A DNA stretch of 64,000 nucleotides from Trichaptum fuscoviolaceum (Eukaryota; Basidiomycota; Agaricomycetes; Hymenochaetales; Trichaptaceae), in contig CAJSYZ010000007.1 of assembly GCA_910574455.1 (NCBI GenBank), positions 1,966,001 to 2,030,000 on the forward strand, written 5' to 3'. Below are positions 33,847-45,700 of this stretch, piece after piece. The first letter of the stretch is position 1. Each line of letters begins with the position of its first letter. A model generated the notes under the pieces. That model had not been told where the DNA came from, did not search any database, and saw only the letters and a program-made list of their open reading frames with translations. A program made the translations under genes and the position numbers.

Positions 33847-35416
33847 TTATGACGATGATTCCAATAGATCATTCAATGCCTTTGCCTCAATCGTTGGTCC
33901 AGTATCCGCATCGCCCTCTTGGCCGAGCACGGCAAGAGAGTCCAAGGCCAGGTCCAAGAATTGCTGAGCGCTGCTCCTCAGAGCATGTCCACCGACCTTG
34001 TCAGCAGAATCTTCGGATATTGAAGCGTTCCAAGCTGTTTTGGCCTGTTCAAGCGAGTGGATCCCTGAGTTGAAATGCAATGATATCATCTTCTCCATGA
34101 ACACTGAAAGATTGCCACAAACCTGTTTGAGGATAAAGAGGCGGATAGATAATCATGTATGTCGCCAACAGAGTCAGTCCACTTCGAAGAGCAATCTCGT
34201 AATGTCCATCATGCGCAGCATCTTTGAACACGCTCGACACATGGGGTAGGAAGTCCTCGTGGAGAACGAAGCGCAATTCCTGAGGCAATGAGTGCAACAG
34301 TGCCCTTGTTGGCCAACAAGGGGTCAAATCTGGAAATACAAATTGACATAAAGCTTGTTCGGCTGTATTCTTTTCTAGTGTGTCCGCAATACGTTCAGGA
34401 ACAGGTTTAATGGATTCATAAAGCACGCAAGGCGGACATGTGCATCTGAATCCATACGAGTACTGGGATATCTCCTGACGTCGCTGATAAGGTAGAGCTG
34501 GATCGAAGTATGGAATCGTTATCTATCAGTCAGGACGGATCAGCTGAGGGGGTACAATTCGAATACGAATCATATGAGCAATCACCTCGTCTCCGCGCTT
34601 TACTTTTGTCAACACCTTCACTTCCATTTGCATCCTACTCCCTCCGAGGATATATGTGACAATAGAATTAGGTTCGCAAGAATGATTGAGGAGGCGGCTG
34701 GATAGCGGGAAGATTCCATGTGCGATTGCATCAAGATGCGAGTGGACAACAAAATTGTTGTTCCCGAAGCGCTCGTACATGTAATGTACTTTCTGCATGT
34801 CAAGTTTCGGACCATTTTTACCAGTAGGGCAAACAGGGGGGACCTGGTCGGGAGAATCAAACGGTAGGAGTGCGAGGAAGGTTAGGAGCGGATCTGATAG
34901 GTCTTCCACTTCAGTGGGCAGCTTCTGTTGAGAAGCCTTGGTACCATGCTCAGCTACAAGATGGCTCAGAAGCATGGCATCCGTTTGCTGATGCTTTGGC
35001 AGAGCTTGAAAGTCAATTGACGTGCGGTATTTAGCGATATGCTTGCACATGAACTTATGCACGGACTTCCAATGGCGAGCTTGGCCTAGTATTTATCGTA
35101 AGGCGTCAACGAGGTAACCGAGATCGATCGTACGTACGTACGTACAGTCCTCCCCACAATACCAGTATTCGACACAACCAGAACACTTCTTCAACACAAC
35201 ACCCATCCCCGCCCGACGAAAGCATGCGTCACATCTCATCGATTTTTCACTTGCGAGCAGAACAGAAGATAAGGCTGAGTCTCTGAGAAGGACTGTACCT
35301 GGAAGTAGATCTTGCGTTGCCACCACCTGATTCCGGGCAGAAGGATGAGATGTCAGACGAATAAGAGCGTTCTCCCAGTCTCCACCATCCGCGAGGTAAA
35401 AGTTCAGATTGCTCAT
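33847..35416 (-). CDS. SET and MYND domain (SMYD-like) protein
   Basis: ATG 35416, stop 33847. N-terminal SET half (VVATQDLLPGTVLL), then the MYND zinc finger: CDACFRRAG, KKCSGCVEYWYCGEDC, then ARHWK and KFMCK supply the Cys/His ligands. Later come the SET motif LLNHSCEPNSIVTY, KRGDEV-ITIPYFDP and the post-SET cysteines FRCTCPPC. The C-terminal helical region is TPR-like as in SMYD proteins (AKTAWNASI). The last intron (about 62 bases) joins YPQTG to IHSLEQ. SMYD enzymes methylate lysines on histones or other proteins. The donor of the intron in the MYND finger lies in a GTAC repeat (see findings). Confidence 0.85.
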
Positions 35417-35711
35417 CGTTTATGACGATGTACCATGCGCAAAGTATAAAGGAAAATGCTGGACTCGCTGACGCTGTAGATTAGAAATATTGCCAAAAAG
35501 CTCCCCTCTTATCGAGGTCGAAAGTGAAGGTGAGTCTGCCATGGTACAGGATCGCTCCGTATGCTCACACTGTTCCCACGCCGGGTAATGTCTTCTCGGA
35601 CGGAAGTATAATGGGTATATTGCTTATCATGTTTATTGATTTTCATGATACTCGGTACGTAGCGTACAAATAGATAGACTTGTTATAATGAATAAAATAA
35701 AATATGCGGTT

Positions 35712-38700
35712 TTAAGAATCCCAAATTGCCCCAAAGGCGGGAATACCACGGCTCATCATTCCATATACAACCTTTCGTGTCAGCTTTTGGTTTGAGATGA
35801 CACAAACGGCCTCAGCATTGAACTCTCGAACAAGCCTGTAAGTGAGCTTGACCATGTCCGGTTTGCCATGAGTGCGAGTGTCTGAAGAGGATGGAGCAAA
35901 TCAATCAGTCGACTCGGCATCGCAATTTCATGTGTTATACTCACCGTAAATGACAGCGTCCGGCGAAGCTGCTAGAAGCGAGTCGACTAGCTTATCACCG
36001 AAAGTCTTTCGAACATTGGGCGAGGTCCACAGGAGGCGGATCGGAACCCGCTTCTCGAGAATACAAGGTGCGCATGGGCCAATACCGCTGCCGGTCGCAA
36101 CAAACACGAGACGGCGAAAGAGGGGGACAATACGCAAGACACCGCAAGTCGGAATGCCGCGAACCCACATGTGAGTAGGTGGATTCTCAATATGTTTGCT
36201 TGTCCAGTCGCCTGCACGAGAGACGACGAGTGAGTATCCTTTCATCCCGGGCTCCGGTACTGTTGCAAATCCGTGCCACTCAACGAGCGGGCTCTCGGAT
36301 ATGCGCGTGAATGTTCCTGGGACAGGTGTGACTATGCATGATTGCGAGTCAGAACGGGAGATTGCTCCAGAAAGGAAGATAAAAGCTAACCGTAATCGAA
36401 ATACAATCTGACAGCATGGTTCGAAAGGACTTCCGAGCGCACCGGGACTCTTCTGAGGCGGAGCCACGGAAGGATGATGGAGGATGTCATTATAACAACA
36501 AGCCAGAACGGCGGGGATCTGACAAGTGCAGCTCCGAGAGACTGTCCAGGCGTCCGATAGTCGTTCGTCAAAGATACTACCTGGACCCAAACAAGAGCCG
36601 TTGCGGACCATCCAAGGAATCGATGCGTGCGTTCAAAGCGGTCATGGGCGATCTGTCGGAACTTAGGATATGCGAATGCGACAATCCCGAGGAGAAGTAC
36701 AAGTATCCAATATGTAATAGCCACAGTCAAAATTGATGTCTAGAAGTGTTTCATTAAGCACATGGACGTAAAGTATATGAAAATGCACTTTACCCTTCCG
36801 CCGTGCATCATCTCTGAAGTTGCTTGTCCGGTGAAAAACACAAGCCATACGACTCCAGATATTGCGCATCCGGAATGCACTGCGTTGACAAGTGAACAAA
36901 AAACCCAAAAACGAAAAAAAATTAGGGACTTACGGCCTCCTATGTGATACACCCTGGCGCAGACTCGACGAATGGAAAGCGGCCATGAGGCAGGAACAGC
37001 GCAGAAAACGTTGAAGAATGCATTAATCACGTAGTCCTGACGCATGAGGATCGCACAGCAAAGATTCGAGACCACGATAAGACCCAGGTGCTGCGCGTTA
37101 TAGTTGCCTTTCACGAGAGTCGCAATGAAAATGGCCATGTTCGTCACGAAAACAACGCCGAAAAGGCGGCGGTAAAGCGTGAAGATCTGGTGCCGGAGGT
37201 TCCGAATGTAGTGTCCTTGTGTTTTCTCTGGAATGGGGTCATCCTCATATCCTTCCCAGCCGAGTGTTTGACCTTTCTCCACCGACGAGGAATCGAGTTT
37301 CTCAATAGCCTGTCGGGACTGCGACGCAAGCGTGCCGGATTCGGACGAGGTTGAAGTTGGCGAGGCGGCTTCGGCATCCTTACGGTATACGGGAGGCGGG
37401 GCGACTGGCATCGCCACGAGGTCTTGCCACAAGACGCCCGCGAGCGTCTCGATTTGCTGCTCCTTGTACGCATGGGCCTGCGCAGACACGGCGGCAGTGA
37501 CATCGACATTGATCTTCTTTGATGGTCGGAGGACGTTCGCCTCTTTCTCGGATGCAATTCGATCGAACGCTAGCTTGCGCAGAACTCGTTTGTCGGTCTT
37601 TCCATTGCTGTAATGAGGAACCAAGCACAAATTGAGTACTACGACGATCTTCATATGCCAGTGGACGAACGTACCTGGTGTGAGGAAATTCCGGTAGGAC
37701 ATAGTATTGTGTGGGAACGGCATAGTAGGGCTGTACTTTTGCAGCAGTCGTTTTGACTTCTTCAACATCGACCTTCTCAGGCGAGATGAACCCCCAAAGC
37801 TCATTATCAATGAGTAACGCAACAGCAGTCTTGACTTTAGGGTGCATCTGAGAAAATATATTAATCAGAATGATTTGCGGTTTCAACTCTAAGAATGATT
37901 ACCTCCATCGCCGCTGCGACACCGTCCAACTCGACTCGGAAGCCCTTCACCTTGACTTGATCATCGATACGGCCTAGATGTTCCAGTTGACCACCTGGTC
38001 TCCATCGACCTAGATCGCCTGTATTGAACATGGTGCTTCTGAAACCCGCGTACGTCAGATAAACTAGTTGCGTTAGCCTGAAAGGAGCATACCCGTTGTT
38101 CAAGAATGGATCCCGTCTATACCTCTCCGATGTCTTATCAGGTAGGTTCAGGTATCCCCTAGTTATTCCTCCTCCGCCAGCCCACATGATACCTTGCTGG
38201 CCTATAGGAACGGGTCGCATCTCTTCGTCGAGAATGTATATTGTGTTATTTGGAGTCGGCTTTCCAATGCTGAGTGCCTTTCCGGGTACATGGGGATGTA
38301 CTGTATTGACAATCGTAATCTGTGCAGAATCCATGAGCTGCCGAGCAGAACGAAATTCGGAGGCGCCAGATGTTGAACCACATACCTCTGTAGGTCCGCA
38401 GCTATTAAAGAACTGGGCTGTCTTGCCCCAGCGATCGGCGAGAGCTAGAACGATTGTGCAGAAGATATCAGCTAATTTTCGAAAGAAGACCAAGCACATG
38501 GACAAGTGACCAACACCACTTACCTTGTGGACACACTTCTCCGGCAGTAGCAACAAACTTCACATTCGGATAATCCGCCGGATCGTGCGGCCCTGCAAAT
38601 TGCAGGATATACAAAATAAGAATTTATGCACAACAAGATCGAAGAGAAGCGCTTACCAAGTATAGAAGGGGTTGCAATAATAATATCGACGGTCTTCATC

Positions 38701-39633
38701 ACTGTCCGCCATTCTTTCGAAGATTTACCACGAATGCATAGAGTGCACCCATTGCAGAGCGCGCCCAGCACTTCCCACGCGCACATATCGAAAGCGACAT
38801 TTAGCAACTGGGCTACGCGCATCCCCGGCGACATTCCGACATTGCCAGGCGTTAGACATACAACTAAAAATACGAGGAATTTAAGCCACTTTTCTCCAAA
38901 ATACCTCCGGAATGAACTAGACTAAAATGAATAGATGCAACTCACGATTTATGACGTTGCGATGCATAACGTCAACCCCTTTAGGCTTGCCGGTCGTTCC
39001 TATGTTTGACAAAGTCAGTGGTACGTAGTAGTGGATCAGTAGGATTCACCACGTACCAGATGTATAGATCACATAGACACCATCGTTTGACATAGCGAGG
39101 TCATCGGGTTTGCGACAGTTGCTTTCCGGGTCATCGAATTGCGCAATCGCTTTCTCGAGGACCGTGACACGGCGCGTGTCAGTCGCGGCGACGCGATGAG
39201 CAAACTCTTGAAGACAAAGAACATGGGACGCGCAAGAGTCTTCGAGGACAAAGTCCAGTGTTGACTGCGTAACAATGCCACCGTCGAGAGGAATATACTG
39301 TCCCCCGGCTTTCAGTATAGCAAGAATACCGATGACCATTGGAATAGACCGCTGCACGAGAAGGCAGACTCTGGCACCCGGACGGACGCCAGAGTCGCGT
39401 AAGAGGTTTGCTAGACCATTTGCCTTCCGATTCAGCTCTGAATAAGTGATTGTGTCGGCGAGGTGCTCGACAGCGACTGCATCTGGCTGAACGGACGCGA
39501 AGTGTTCAAAGGCATGGTGTACGCAGTCGAAGGGGAGTGACTGCGACTCTCCGACGCCAAACTTGGAAAAGAGGAGCTGATCCTCTGATGAGAGGCCAAA
39601 AAGGGCGCTGAAGTTGATAGGCGCAACGGACAT
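35712..39633 (-). CDS. TmpA-like fusion: adenylation domain plus membrane ferredoxin-NADP-reductase-like oxidoreductase
   Basis: Start at ATG 39633 (a longer frame opens with a non-ATG codon), stop TAA 35712-35714. The N-terminal half is an NRPS-type adenylation domain: TYSELNRKANGLA, YTSGTTGKPKGV (A3, split by an intron), FNSCGPTE (A5), FNTGDLGRW (A7), GRIDDQVKVKGFR (A8), SNGKTDKR (A10 lysine). No thiolation domain (LGGxS) follows. Instead come several membrane helices (LFGVVFVTNMAIFIATLV; VTVAITYWILVLLLGIVAFA; FWLVVIMTSSIILPW) and an FAD/NAD(P)-binding module (VRLYFDYG, FVATGSGIGPCAPCI, IRLLWTSPN). This resembles the fungal TmpA membrane flavoproteins known from Aspergillus, where an adenylation-like half is fused to a membrane oxidoreductase affecting development. 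The substrate is unknown. Confidence 0.8.
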
Positions 39634-40252
39634 CGCTGATGGTGTACTGGAGACACTGTCGCGTTGCGCAGCAAGTGAACTGATCTGCGAGCAGAAAATG
39701 CAGTTCAAAGGCTGCTTTTATGTGTGGGGTAAACGCGCGAGCTTGCATCATAGTTGGCGTGACTAGTGAGGTTCGAGGTGCCTTCGATAGATAGATGCAG
39801 CAGACGGCGAAGTGCGAGCAGGAGGAGCATGACACATGGCGAAGCAGGTGCAGCACGGCACGGAAAGCCAGCGCGTTCTTGACCCTTGTATGTGCTCCGG
39901 GAGGTCGACCGACTTTTGCCCGCTGCATTCAGACCTGGTCGTCCAACGAAGAAGAGAACCAACGCATAGCCGACATAGACCACGGGCAGACCCATGGACG
40001 ATAGTCACGTGCGTCCCGGCACGTGCAGAAGATAGACATGTCGGACTGCCGGGATTGCTGGACCATTGAATGACGAGATGATGAGATCGGCGTGCTGCCG
40101 ACATGGCACCGGTCATTGGCTGGGCCATCTGCTGCCCCGCATACTGATAGCCAGACTTGGTACTGAGCCTCTCACCGGAAGCGTCGAGGGGTATAGCGTT
40201 TCGACTGCATAATTCCATCTGGCGTCTTCTGACACTTCTGCACCTCACCGCC
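39634..40252. promoter_or_regulatory. Divergent promoter between the TmpA-like and enoyl-CoA hydratase genes
   Basis: About 620 bases between divergent starts. Open frames on both strands here are long but have no recognisable family and cross the presumed transcription starts, so they are treated as shadows. Confidence 0.5.
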
Positions 40253-41372
40253 ATGTCGTTGCAGCCCCTCGTCCATGTTTCGACAATTGAAAACATCGGC
40301 TTAATCACCTTGAACAGGCCATCTCGCTTGAATGCCCTGTCATCGGCCCTCATCAAGGACCTTTTAGACGCACTTTCTGTGTTCGACGCCTCTCCCGAGG
40401 TTGGCGCGATTGTCCTCACCGGCAACGAGAAGGCTTTCTGCGGTGAGCCTATTCGATCCGCCCCCGCCTCTTTTTGCTAGCGGAAGAGCTGCAAGATATT
40501 GAGTCCGCAAATCAGCTGGCGCAGACATCAAAGAGCTCAACGAGCTCACATTCGTCCATGCATACATGCAAAAGTTCTTGCAGAATCTGAACGATGGCAT
40601 GACTAGCATTCGGAAACCTATCATAGCCGCCGTCAACGGTTTCGCGGTAAGATTGTCGACCAGCTTCCGGTGGACCAAGCAATAATGCGGATCATTTCCA
40701 CTGTTTCGTCTGCGTCGTCCTTCAAATAGCTTGGCGGTGGCTGCGAGCTCGCCATGATGTGCGACATCATCTACGCGGGCGAATCGGCCAAATTTGGCCA
40801 GCCCGAAGTCGCCATCGGCACTATTCCGGGTGCCGGAGGTACACAGCGTCTCATCAGAGCTATAGGCAAAGCAAAGGTAAGCAAGCATTCACTGTGGCGG
40901 ACATTACATTGCACCTTAAGCACATGTAGGCTATGGATATGATCCTCACCGGCGACACCATCTCTGCTCAAGAGGCAGAGAAGGCGGGCCTCGTAGCGAA
41001 GGTCTTCCCCGTCGATGAAGTACTCCAGAAAGCCATCGCTACCGGTGAGGAGGAATGAGATTAGCAAAGGGCAGCAATGCGAACGACTGACGTTACATAT
41101 TGATGTAGCTAAACGAATCGCATCACTATCACAACCTGTGATAGCGATGGCCAAGGAGGCTGTCAACCAAGGTCCAAGCATTCCCCTCTACACCTTATAT
41201 ATGTCCACCAGTGCTGACGCGGCAATTGCGGTCTACAGCGGAGGAGATGTCCCTGACGAACGGGCTGAACTTCGAGCGTCGGTTATATCATGCAACGTTT
41301 GGAATGAACGACAGCAAGGAGGGCATGGCCGCTTTCCTGCAGAAACGAGGGCCGAAGTGGGGCAATGCGTAA
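40253..41372 (+). CDS. Enoyl-CoA hydratase (crotonase), mitochondrial/short-chain type
   Basis: ATG 40253, TAA 41370-41372, with four or five introns. Crotonase fold: [14 protein letters not shown], then the oxyanion-hole [30 protein letters not shown] (catalytic Glu in GGGCE), [20 protein letters not shown] (second catalytic Glu), then [22 protein letters not shown]. It carries out hydration of 2-enoyl-CoA in beta-oxidation. No clear N-terminal presequence precedes MSLQPLVHV, so the cellular site (mitochondria or peroxisome) is unclear. No PTS1 (SKL) is present; it ends GPKWGNA. The first intron splits AFC-AGADI. Confidence 0.92.
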
Positions 41373-41429
41373 TTCGAACCCGTCTTATGTTGGGGCTACT
41401 TATCTGAAAAAAAAATGAAAGAGGGAAAA

Positions 41430-42170
41430 AAAGAATAAACGGGTTCTGCAGTGCTTCTATAAAGGTCGGGATGAGTTCGTCGGCCGCCGCCTTGGAGCGC
41501 TTGGAGTACTGAAGAAGTCCTCTCGCTTGATACTGGATAGGTAACAACGCCTGCGGAGGACGAGCCCGTAACATCCAATCTCGAGCGAACTTCGGCTTGT
41601 TCTCAATTGTTTTCCCGGGGAATGCCAATAGCAATTGCGGTTGAGGCGTCGGTATTCACAACATTAAATGACTCTCCTGTCGCCAGCCACACATGCGCGC
41701 CCAGTTCATTGACCAAGGGAGTGGCAACATCTACACTCCCAGCTCGCTCTAGTCGCCGAAGGAAACCCCATCCAGTAAAGCCTAGAGTCTAATTCGTCGG
41801 AGCATTCAAGTAAAGGACATACGAAAGATAGCGGCAAGTGGAAAAAGTCTTGCACCTAAATATCCACGGAGTTTTCTAGGCAACAACTTGTACACAAGCA
41901 AGTCTTCTGGAATGCAGCCGCATAAGCGCTCTCAAACCAGGATATACTCAAGCAGGAATCAACTGTGTAAGGTCATTCATTCCGCCAGAGTGCATCAAGA
42001 TGTTGTGGTCATGGAGTGAAGTAGAGTTGTGGCTCGGGGCTGCGCGACAAAATGGCGCACCCGACTAACAAATGCGGTAATTTTCCTTAAAGTTGGGGCA
42101 CCGGAACCGAGAATCTCGCCGGCATCCAAGTCCATCCTCGGCACCTCCACCTACAACTTTGAAAGAGCAG
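41430..42170 (-). pseudogene. Relict minus-strand coding blocks, possibly P450-like
   Basis: On the minus strand, blocks with protein-like pattern occur in shifting frames. From 5' to 3': DHNILMHSGGMNDLTQLIP near 42000, DLLVYKLLPRKLRGYLGARLF near 41870 (given here to LGARLF), GFTGWGFLRRLERAGSVDVAT, ELGAHVWLATGESFNVVNTDAS, then after a frame change FPGKTIENKPKFARDW and LLPIQYQARGLLQYS. Stops and a frame change separate them, so this looks like a broken gene. The VVNTDA piece with its surroundings weakly recalls the N-terminal part of basidiomycete cytochrome P450s, without a heme-binding loop. An undetected set of introns is the alternative. Confidence 0.35.
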
Positions 42171-42724
42171 ACCTCAACGCTTGTTTCGCATTACCGATGC
42201 ATATGTTCGCCGCTACTACCACTATTAGACGAGAATAAGCCAACTATTTCTTCGATTAGAACCACCTTTCGTTATTTTTGAGAAACTGGAATAGATAAAT
42301 AGACTGGCTTGTCCTATATAAAGACAAGCTTCGTTGCACGTATACTTAGACATGCTATCGCCACGCGTTGACAGAGTAGCGTAGGTATTCAATGACAGCA
42401 GTCTAAGATTACGACTTGCAAAAACGCGGTTCCGCCAGGTTTATTCCGAAGGTATGCCATAACCCGATGACGAGACTTTCTTCGGGAGAAGCCAGTCCTC
42501 CTACTCCAACTTCCCAACGGATTGCGTGCGCTCGGAAGGCATCGAAGCGCGGGGAAGTACTATTATGCAGGATCATGCGCTGCATCTTAAATTCTATATT
42601 TGTAAGTCTTACCACGATAGTACAGATATGTATATGATATAAAGGTGATCAATTAATGGAACTTAATTTATGATGGAACGGAAGCCAGCGGGTAGTGCGT
42701 TCGATGATGAGGTGTATCGATGGT
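42171..42724. other. Intergenic stretch, no gene seen
   Basis: Between the relict blocks and the RAD50 stop. It is AT-rich in the middle and shows no supportable coding region. Confidence 0.45.
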
Positions 42725-45700
42725 TTACCCGACCCTCTGCCTTTCGATGATGGACTTCTGCCTTGCATCACGAGAGACACGCCTACACAACATATGAGCA
42801 TCTGTATAACCGATGTAGACTCGAACTCACCAATAGTACTCCATGACATTAGCCTGGCCTAGCTTTCTCAAGAAATTCTCGTCATGAGTGATAATGATCA
42901 ACTGGAAGTTCGCATGGTTTTTCCGCTCGTTGATGATGCTATACACACACATTAATACTATACTAGATTCACGCCGGTAATAAACGAAACTTACTCTACG
43001 AGGCTGGACGCGAGTGCATCAATGTTCTCAACATCCAATGCGTTTGTCGGCTCGTCTAATGCCAAAATGCCACAGTTCTGGCCGAACGAGTCGGACAGTG
43101 CTAATCGAATGATGATAGACGCAAGCATCTTTTGACCCGCGGAGCATCGCCCACGCATGTCCATCTCTACTTGATCTTTGGTCATCACGACCTGACACAG
43201 ACGTCAGCATCCGCACAAATTGCTTCCATTGCTGCGCACACACCCGATAATTATAAGAACGCTTTGTAGCGCCACCTTCAGCATCTGAGCAGATCTTAAT
43301 TCCATCAATGTCTGGAGAAAGATGAGTTTGTGTTGGCGACTGATGTCGTCCCTAATTCACCTGTCCCCTGATATGTCTTCAGCCACAAGTGACGCATTGT
43401 ATCATTGACTTCTTGCATCTTCAGCGAATGATACTTCATGATGGCACTACAAACGACTTCAAACAGAAATAATGAAGTAGAGAGTTCTGTACACACCTAT
43501 CAAGTGCTTTGGCGTACTTTTCAAGATCGTTGTTCGCCATGTCCGACATCTGAAAGCGTTGTATCGTGAGCTGTACGATATGGCGTCTGGACATGATGCG
43601 CACCTTCACTTTGACTAATTGGTCAGTATACAGCTTGTTGATGTCCTTGAAGTCAGCGAAATCTTTCTCCATGGTCCGAAGCTGATCTTTCAGCGATCCA
43701 ATTTCTCCTCCGAGGCGAGCGCACTAACAAGATTAATCAGCTAAAGTACACAAAAATGCTTTTACCTATGATTTCGCGAACCTCAGACTCCAGATCAGCT
43801 TCCCTTCGCTTCTCTGCAAGGTATTTCGTGTCAAACTGTCGTCGAGCTCTTGCAGCCTCTTCCATATCGAAAGCCTCTATTTTCCCCTTTATAGCAGCTA
43901 TTTCCCGTCGCGTCCTTCTGATACGCTCATTTGCAGCAATTGTCAATGAATGGGCCTGACTTTCGTTCAGTTCTTTGCTGATCGCGTCCAGTGTATTGCG
44001 GATCTCCTCGAGAGCTGCCTCATGACCTTTGATCTCCTCCCCGCATTGCTCAATTCTGTCATCGCATTCCTGAAGTATATCTCGGTTCCGGTTCGCACGA
44101 ATGTACCTACAGAACAATAGCCATTAGGAGTCGCAAGAGAAACTTAAGGTCAAAATAGAACGCGCACGATTCCACAGCTCTATTCGCCTTTGCCAGGAAA
44201 TCTCCACTTCTTCGGAGCTCTTGGTATTGCAGTTGGGATTTCTGAATACTTTCGTTCATCTCATCTTCGTGCAGCTTCCGTTCTTGTTGGATACGGCTTA
44301 GAGGAGACAAGGCTACTTTGATCTTCTCGTCAAGAGCCTTTGAGATTTCGGTGAGTAACGTGAACAACACACGAAGAATTTGCAGACCTTCAGTTTCTCA
44401 GTTCCTTCTCTAACTTCGTTCTGCATTGATTCTATCCTTTCGCTTAGAGCGTCTTGATCGCGAACTTTCGTCTTCAAATCGCTTTCTTGCAGTTGTAAAG
44501 AATGAAGCTCATTTTCCTGCCTTCGGAGTAAGGCGCTTTGCTGATCCCTTTCAGTCTGAATCGCTCCCTTCTTATTTTCTAGTTTACGGCTTTGATGCTG
44601 GGTTGAAAATGCGAAATTGAGATGAACGTTTAAATATACTCACATCTGACTTCCTAAGCGATCTAGTTCTTCCTGTACGTCGTCAGCGGTCTTCACAGAT
44701 CCAGTCGCTGAAAGATCCTCTTCAAGGCGTACGGTGTCCTCCTTCAAGCGTTTGATGTCGGAGTTGAGCTTGACACTAATCGATGCTTGCTGCTTTAGTA
44801 TCGCAAGTTCTTTGAGCTCGCGCCGCAGCTCTTCCAGTCCATCATGAGCCTAAAAGATCATTAACGATACCGGCCATAACAATATTCATGATCAAAGCAA
44901 CACACTGTATCTTTCGAGGAAGCGATTGTAGGTAAAGAGTTTTCGTCCGAAGCAATTTGTTTCTCGAGCTGAGGAATTTCTTGAAATTTTAAGGAATTAC
45001 GACTCGTCTCAACAGACAAAAGTCCTTGCAACCGTTTGATTTCCGCTTCCCATTCTTCAGCTTCAATTTGAAGATCCTTTCGCACTGCAGGTGTCATTTT
45101 TGAAATTTGGCTATTGAGCTACTGCAACTTTAGACATCGCGTCCCTAAAAAACTATCCACAGACTCACATGGTCTTCGAAGACTTTGGTCTCATGTTCGT
45201 CCATTGGTCGGTTGCATGCGGAGCATTTACTAGTCTTCTTTCCCTTTTCTCGGAGAAGGTTGAATACCTTGATGGTCTCTTCGCTACTATTTAGGGATCT
45301 AGGCGGGAACGACATAGCATTAAACCCTATTGTCTATGAAAATGAAAAGTGCAATCACCTTCTTCTATCCTCCAATTCGGCATTTGCATCGTGTAAAGCA
45401 TCTTGTACAGTGTTAAATTCACTGTTCTCCTTTTTCAATCTCTCCTCAAGACCTAGATATATGTCATTCCGTGAGCAAAGTAAAGGATAGAAGATTCTGA
45501 CAAACCTTTTAAGAGCGCCCGCTTTTGTTTCAGCTGCTCTCTAAGGTTGGATAATGTTGATTCTAGACGCTGCCATTGCCCGTTCATGTCATTGAATTTA
45601 GTTTCGACATCAGCAGCTTCACGCTCCTTTTCGCTGATATGGAGTTAATAACCGACAAGTTGTTAATGATGATAGGCATACCTTATAACGCGTTCAACAT

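Noticed and set aside
39634..40425. Minus-strand frames of 96-220 residues upstream of the TmpA-like gene
   Set aside because: They overlap the enoyl-CoA hydratase first exon and divergent promoter and have no family. The longer TmpA frame also begins with a non-ATG codon.
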